From positions 248,001 to 312,000 of the forward strand of contig NZ_VLKH01000004.1 in NCBI RefSeq assembly GCF_007830175.1: 64,000 bases of DNA, read 5' to 3'. Under the pieces are notes generated by a model. That model was not told where the DNA came from, ran no database searches, and saw only the letters and a list, made by a program, of their open reading frames with translations. Position numbers and translations under genes: made by a program. This stretch comes from Sedimentibacter saalensis. GTDB lineage: Bacteria > Bacillota > Clostridia > Tissierellales > Sedimentibacteraceae. Of this stretch, positions 62,622 through 64,000 are shown piece by piece; position 1 is the stretch's first letter, and every line of letters starts with the position of its first letter.

Positions 62622-62823
62622 GGCGTTCCTCCCTATCTTTTCTTTTTATATTACTGCAGTTGCAATATTTTTTCAACATCATCATTATAAAAATATAATA
62701 ATCTTAATCTCATTCTTAATCTCAGTAAAATCAATTTTCTCTGCATTGCATATATTATTGGTATATATAATTATATACATTCAGATGTGCAATTATAATA
62801 CCGCTTACTACAAGGAGGTTAAA

Positions 62824-63276
62824 ATGACCAACAAAAAAGCAAATAACCTTAAGCCGTACAAGGCTAATAATATATTGATTAAGAAAACAAACAACAACAA
62901 ATCTGGTTATGTCAGAATAAGGACTGTTACAGAACTTGGAACAGTCCCCGTAGAAAATGCTTCTGTAACTATATTTTCCACACTGGATGAAACAGTTCCT
63001 CTGGACACTCATTTGTCAGATTCAGCCGGAAGTGTTCCCGTTTTCACGGTGCCGGTATCCTATGACTCGGAAGATATCAAAATGGATCCTGTATATTATT
63101 TTACAGAATATGATATAAAAGTATCTCATGAAAATTTTTATAATGTATTTATTTATGGCATACAAATTTTTCCTGACATAACAACAGATTTTGACATCAA
63201 CCTTACAAAAATGCCGCCTGAAAGCATTCTTCCCAGCAGAGAGCGAATAATTCGAATTCCCAGAATAGATTTGTAA
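62824..63276 (+). CDS. Hypothetical protein with a SleC-N-terminal-like domain
   Basis: A 150-residue soluble protein. The N-terminus is Lys/Asn-rich (residues 1-28), followed by a CnaB-like beta domain: SGYVRIRTVTELGTVPVENASVTIF, then YFTEYDIKVSHENFYNVFIYGIQIFPDITTDFDIN. This resembles the N-terminal domain of the spore cortex-lytic enzyme SleC, where YxKYxVxVxxxGYxP and GVQVFxG occur. The lytic domain is absent. AAGGAGG precedes ATG 62824; a longer frame from 62620 lacks a ribosome site. It may be a spore or surface accessory protein. Confidence 0.65.
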   Translation: MTNKKANNLKPYKANNILIKKTNNNKSGYVRIRTVTELGTVPVENASVTIFSTLDETVPLDTHLSDSAGSVPVFTVPVSYDSEDIKMDPVYYFTEYDIKVSHENFYNVFIYGIQIFPDITTDFDINLTKMPPESILPSRERIIRIPRIDL

Positions 63277-63347
63277 TATAGCTTAATATAAATTTTTAAT
63301 TAATAAAAACATCTTCAAAGGGAACTATATATTTGGAGGTGATTTTT

Positions 63348-63779
63348 TTGAAATTGAAAGAAATAATGTCAACTGACATTGTAAGTTTAAATCAAAATGA
63401 TTCCATTGAAAGTGCAGCTCAGCTTATGAAGCAATACAATATCGGTTCAATACCAATAACCGGTCAAAATGGTGTAATCGGTATAGTAACAGACAGGGAT
63501 ATTACATTAAGGGCTGTGGCATCCGGTCAAAATACCAGCCGCCAGACTGTTGGAGAAGTAATGTCAACAAATATTGTATCCGGACGCCCTGATATGGATG
63601 TACATGAAGCTGCACGAATTATGAGCGAAAATCAGATAAGAAGGCTGCCGGTTGTTGAAAACAGAAGCCTTGTTGGAATGGTTTCACTGGGAGATATTTC
63701 AGTTGAGCCGGAACTTCAAGACAATGCAGAACAGGCACTGAAAAACATATCAAAACCAGCTGACAACTCTTTTATCTAA
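63348..63779 (+). CDS. CBS-domain protein
   Basis: A 143-residue protein made of two CBS motifs: KEIMSTDIVSLNQNDSIESAAQLM, GVIGIVTDRDITLRAVASG, VGEVMSTNIVSGRPDMDVHEAARIM and SLVGMVSLGDISV. Such pairs bind adenosyl nucleotides. TTG 63348 is chosen because GGAGGTGAT (63335-63343) is the perfect anti-Shine-Dalgarno complement and the protein then begins KLKEIMSTD. The partner protein is not shown. A shared bidirectional terminator follows. Confidence 0.9.
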   Translation: MKLKEIMSTDIVSLNQNDSIESAAQLMKQYNIGSIPITGQNGVIGIVTDRDITLRAVASGQNTSRQTVGEVMSTNIVSGRPDMDVHEAARIMSENQIRRLPVVENRSLVGMVSLGDISVEPELQDNAEQALKNISKPADNSFI

Positions 63780-63780
63780 A

Positions 63781-63814
63781 AAAAAGAACAGAGAATTATT
63801 TCTCTGTTCTTTTT
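63781..63814. terminator. Bidirectional terminator after the CBS gene
   Basis: AAAAAGAACAGAGAA and TTCTCTGTTCTTTTT form a perfect 15-bp stem with a TTAT loop between the convergent genes. Confidence 0.9.
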
Positions 63815-63818
63815 ATTG

Positions 63819-64000
63819 CTATTGGAATGAAATTGCTCCTGTAGGACAGACTCTCAGACACTTGCCGCACTTAACGCACTTCTTAAGATCTATTTTAGGA
63901 GCTTCATACTTGTCCTGTGTCAACGCTCCCACCGGACACGCTCTAACGGAAGGACATCTGTGATTTTGCGGACACCTTGTCTTGTTTACCTTCAGAGTTT
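63819..64000 (-). CDS. 4Fe-4S ferredoxin-like protein, partial
   Basis: The gene ends at TAG 63819 and runs off the right edge; 59 complete codons are visible. They hold two iron-sulfur binding motifs: CPQNHRCPSVRACPVGAL and CVKCGKCLRVCPTGAISF. The second is a classic CxxCxxCxxxCP 4Fe-4S site. The first has an extended spacing (C-x5-C-x5-CP), close to the modified ferredoxins found in electron-bifurcating or membrane-anchored complexes. The upstream part is outside the window, so its domain architecture is unknown. Confidence 0.85.
   Translation of the reverse strand, partial: TLKVNKTRCPQNHRCPSVRACPVGALTQDKYEAPKIDLKKCVKCGKCLRVCPTGAISFQ

Noticed and set aside
1-64000. tRNA, rRNA, CRISPR array, prophage or insertion sequence
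   Set aside because: None was recognised on reading either strand; a covariance or repeat search would be needed to exclude small RNAs.

Overview
This window is a low-GC, gene-dense stretch whose gene content points to an anaerobic, amino-acid-fermenting Gram-positive bacterium of the Clostridia/Tissierellia type. Evidence for this is the strong AGGAGG-type ribosome sites, a SigI/RsgI pair, S-layer-homology and copper-amine-oxidase-like 'stalk' surface proteins, a SleC-like protein, rubrerythrin-like and ferredoxin genes, and several selenium-linked genes. No rRNA, tRNA, CRISPR array, transposase or phage gene was seen. Species cannot be fixed from the sequence.

Layout. 1-1651: an AgrC/AgrA-like sensor kinase (cut by the left edge) and LytTR regulator. 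1852-3407: a YedE / TusA-like / DUF3343 sulfur or selenium trafficking cassette. 3615-11573: a catabolic operon (dpaL, ygeY, sodium:solute symporter, D-aminoacylase, ridA) behind a sigma-54 promoter, with its own sigma-54 activator (YgeV-like) upstream. 11759-14169: VOC, MFS and EcsC genes. 15081-24844: an ABC exporter, a stalk protein, an unusual multi-hairpin element (about 19188-19386), ASCH and DUF3841 proteins, an amidohydrolase, an SLH-transglutaminase and a glycosyltransferase-like protein. 25150-36307: alcohol dehydrogenase, nucleoid-associated protein, GH18 protein, birA-bioY under a BirA operator, MarR-MATE, idi-citG, fetAB and ndk. 37530-44356: a PotABCD-like ABC transporter in one operon with adenine deaminase and an MtaD-like deaminase. 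44813-50581: DEAD helicase, sigI-rsgI, flavin reductase, chemotaxis receptor. 51557-55334: polar amino acid ABC transporter with an M20 amidohydrolase. 55362-64000: a selenocysteine-containing peroxiredoxin, DegV, DUF4153 protein with a 46-residue leader gene, a ferritin-like protein, metY, a DTD2-like D-aminoacyl-tRNA deacylase, a SleC-like protein, a CBS protein and a ferredoxin (cut by the right edge).

The most notable reading is at 55362-55826. An apparently broken bcp gene is in frame from ATG to stop except for one TGA that falls exactly at the peroxidatic cysteine codon, followed by a small hairpin. This is best explained as a selenoprotein. Together with the YedE cassette and the selenium-linked YgeY operon, it gives the window a selenium theme. 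The second theme is D-amino acids and reactive enamines: DpaL makes 2-aminoacrylate, RidA removes it, D-aminoacylase releases D-amino acids, and a DTD2-like protein would edit D-aminoacyl-tRNAs.
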